The notes under the pieces are model-generated. The model saw nothing but the letters and a program-made list of their open reading frames with translations, made no database searches and had not been told where the DNA came from. Of a stretch of 33,844 bases of DNA, positions 33,258 to 33,844 are shown piece after piece. The position numbers and the translations under genes were made by a program. The stretch is from contig CAKRLG010000024.1 of NCBI GenBank assembly GCA_934359255.1, positions 1 to 33,844 on the forward strand. The letters run 5' to 3'. The DNA comes from an uncultured Ruminococcus sp. (GTDB lineage Bacteria > Bacillota > Clostridia > Lachnospirales > Lachnospiraceae). Every line of letters begins with the position of its first letter. Within the stretch, counting starts at the first letter, position 1.

Positions 33258-33285
33258 ATTAAAGGAATCCGAGTAATTTTTCCAA
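33258..33285 (-). promoter_or_regulatory. Possible promoter of the FHA-PP2C-kinase operon
   Basis: Minus strand TTGGAA (33280-33285), 16-base spacer, TTTAAT (33258-33263). Moderate match only. The leader would contain the palindrome-like ACCC-GTATAT-GGGT at 33211-33224. It is the best candidate in the 190-base gap divergent from the XRE gene. Confidence 0.35.
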
Positions 33286-33384
33286 TACCTTTACAGCCAC
33301 AAAATACGTGCTATAAAACGTGAACGCACGCTTTAAAAGTTCAAGTTGTTGTTCGTGTTAATTTTAAAATACAGGGAGGGACAT

Positions 33385-33639
33385 ATGGAATATTCAGAAT
33401 TGTATAGACAACGAATACGTTTTTTGTGTAATCAGCGTCACATCTCAGTGAATAAGCTGGCAACAATGAGCGGTGTAAAACAATCTACGCTGGATAATAT
33501 CGTCCGTGGCATCACCAAAGATCCACGGGCATCCACACTTCATAAGATCTCTAACGCTTTTAATATGACATTGGCTGAATTTCTGGATTTTGAAGAATTA
33601 AATGATTACATTTTTTCAGATGAGACTGATGAATTGTAA
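33385..33639 (+). CDS. XRE-family helix-turn-helix regulator
   Basis: Small DNA-binding protein of the Cro/C1 type. ATG 33385-33387 (MEYSELYRQRIRFLCNQRHI, 84 residues) is chosen because GGGAGG lies five bases before it. The helix-turn-helix is clear: ISVNKLATMSGVKQSTLDNIV, followed by KDPRASTLHKISNAFNMTLAEFLDF. The acidic C-terminal tail is EELNDYIFSDETDEL. It is divergent from the FHA-PP2C-kinase operon and may regulate it, but such single-domain XRE proteins are common and the link is only positional. A minus-strand promoter behind it (33733-33761) reads antisense through it. Confidence 0.88.
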   Translation: MEYSELYRQRIRFLCNQRHISVNKLATMSGVKQSTLDNIVRGITKDPRASTLHKISNAFNMTLAEFLDFEELNDYIFSDETDEL

Positions 33640-33732
33640 AATATCTTACCGTCTGCGACAAAAATTGTGATGTGCTTTCATCGTTTTGGGCAATAATTTT
33701 TATTTTTTGATTTGCATTTCCTCTAGAATTTT

Positions 33733-33761
33733 ATTATATCATATTTTTGCTTGCAGAACAA
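33733..33761 (-). promoter_or_regulatory. Minus-strand promoter antisense to the XRE gene
   Basis: Minus strand TTGTTC (33756-33761), 17-base spacer, TATAAT (33733-33738). It lies between the group II intron end and the XRE gene and points into the 3' end of that gene. No ORF of note follows, so it may drive an antisense RNA or be the leftover promoter of a lost gene. Confidence 0.5.
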
Positions 33762-33769
33762 GCGTAATA

Positions 33770-33844
33770 ATCGAGTAGGAGGCGGTGACTAACCGCCGTC
33801 CTCTCACACCACCGTGCGTACCGTTCGGTACACGGCGGTTTCAA
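33770..33844 (-). mobile_element. 3' end of a group II intron (domains V and VI), continuing beyond the window
   Basis: On the minus strand the sequence folds as a domain V (33809-33838: CCGCCGTG / CACGGTGG with one mismatch, a two-base CG bulge, TACC/GGTA and a GAAC tetraloop). It is followed by GTGTGAGAGGACGG and a domain VI stem (GGCGGT/ACCGCC with AGGA/TCCT, 33777-33802). The intron would end at about 33770 in CTACTCGAT, i.e. AY as expected. The CGC at the domain V triad position is like that reported for some bacterial group IIC introns. The reverse transcriptase ORF, if present, is outside the window. Confidence 0.75.

Noticed and set aside
33342..33361. Third copy of the CTTGYTGTTCGCGTAA element before the XRE gene
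   Set aside because: Only GTTGTTGTTCGTGTTAA is similar; there is no matching left half or hairpin and the end differs, so the likeness is too short to support.

Overview
The window looks like chromosome from a low- to mid-GC gut Firmicute of the family Lachnospiraceae (Blautia / Ruminococcus-like). This is judged from the ribosomal-protein/rpoB gene order, strong GGAGG ribosome binding sites, TTGACA-17-TATAAT promoters, a CIRCE heat-shock operator, and a plant-glycan gene set with a very large Ig-like surface protein. Nearly every gene lies on the minus strand; only the AraC regulator (11419-12291) and a small XRE regulator (33385-33639) are on the plus strand. Species level cannot be decided by reading.

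Layout, given by position (most transcription runs right to left). 1-7627 is the transcription/translation core: rpmG-secE-nusG-rplK-rplA with an upstream promoter at 7599-7627, L1-type leader motifs before both rplK and rplA, and a terminator; then an L10-leader-controlled rplJ-rplL unit; then rpoB (3' end cut by the window edge), preceded by a terminator and its own promoter. 7781-9717 is a manA + ROK sugar kinase pair with a palindromic operator inside its promoter. 9804-12291 is a MATE exporter divergent from an AraC-type regulator. 12629-15065 holds a dCMP deaminase, a class II (zinc-finger-less) DnaJ and a small heat shock protein under a CIRCE-overlapped promoter. 15327-22102 is a carbohydrate cluster: sorbitol/xylitol-type dehydrogenase, circularly permuted GH3 glycosidase, aldose 1-epimerase-like protein and a cytosolic beta-helix protein, with a small truncated-looking ORF at its end.

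The most interesting region is 22320-33193, a tightly packed minus-strand operon of six genes: a stand-alone FHA-domain protein with no ATG/GTG/TTG start, a PP2C phosphatase, a membrane Ser/Thr kinase with an extracellular TPR-like part, a membrane-anchored protein carrying about ten copies of a 14-residue threonine motif (E-A-T-D-V-L-D-P-S-M-M), a four-TM protein, and a 2159-residue Ig/MBG-repeat surface protein with a transmembrane, basic C-terminus and no LPXTG. I propose that this is a writer (kinase), eraser (phosphatase), reader (FHA) and scaffold (threonine array) circuit linked to the surface protein.

Scattered through intergenic gaps are three long near-perfect palindromes (180, 126 and 132 bp) that share architecture but not sequence, one of which seems to have cut into a small ORF. 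There are also two copies of a short TTAC...CGCGTAA hairpin element, a hairpin with GTAACTGT/ACAGTTAC arms in two places, and the 3' end of a group II intron running off the right edge.
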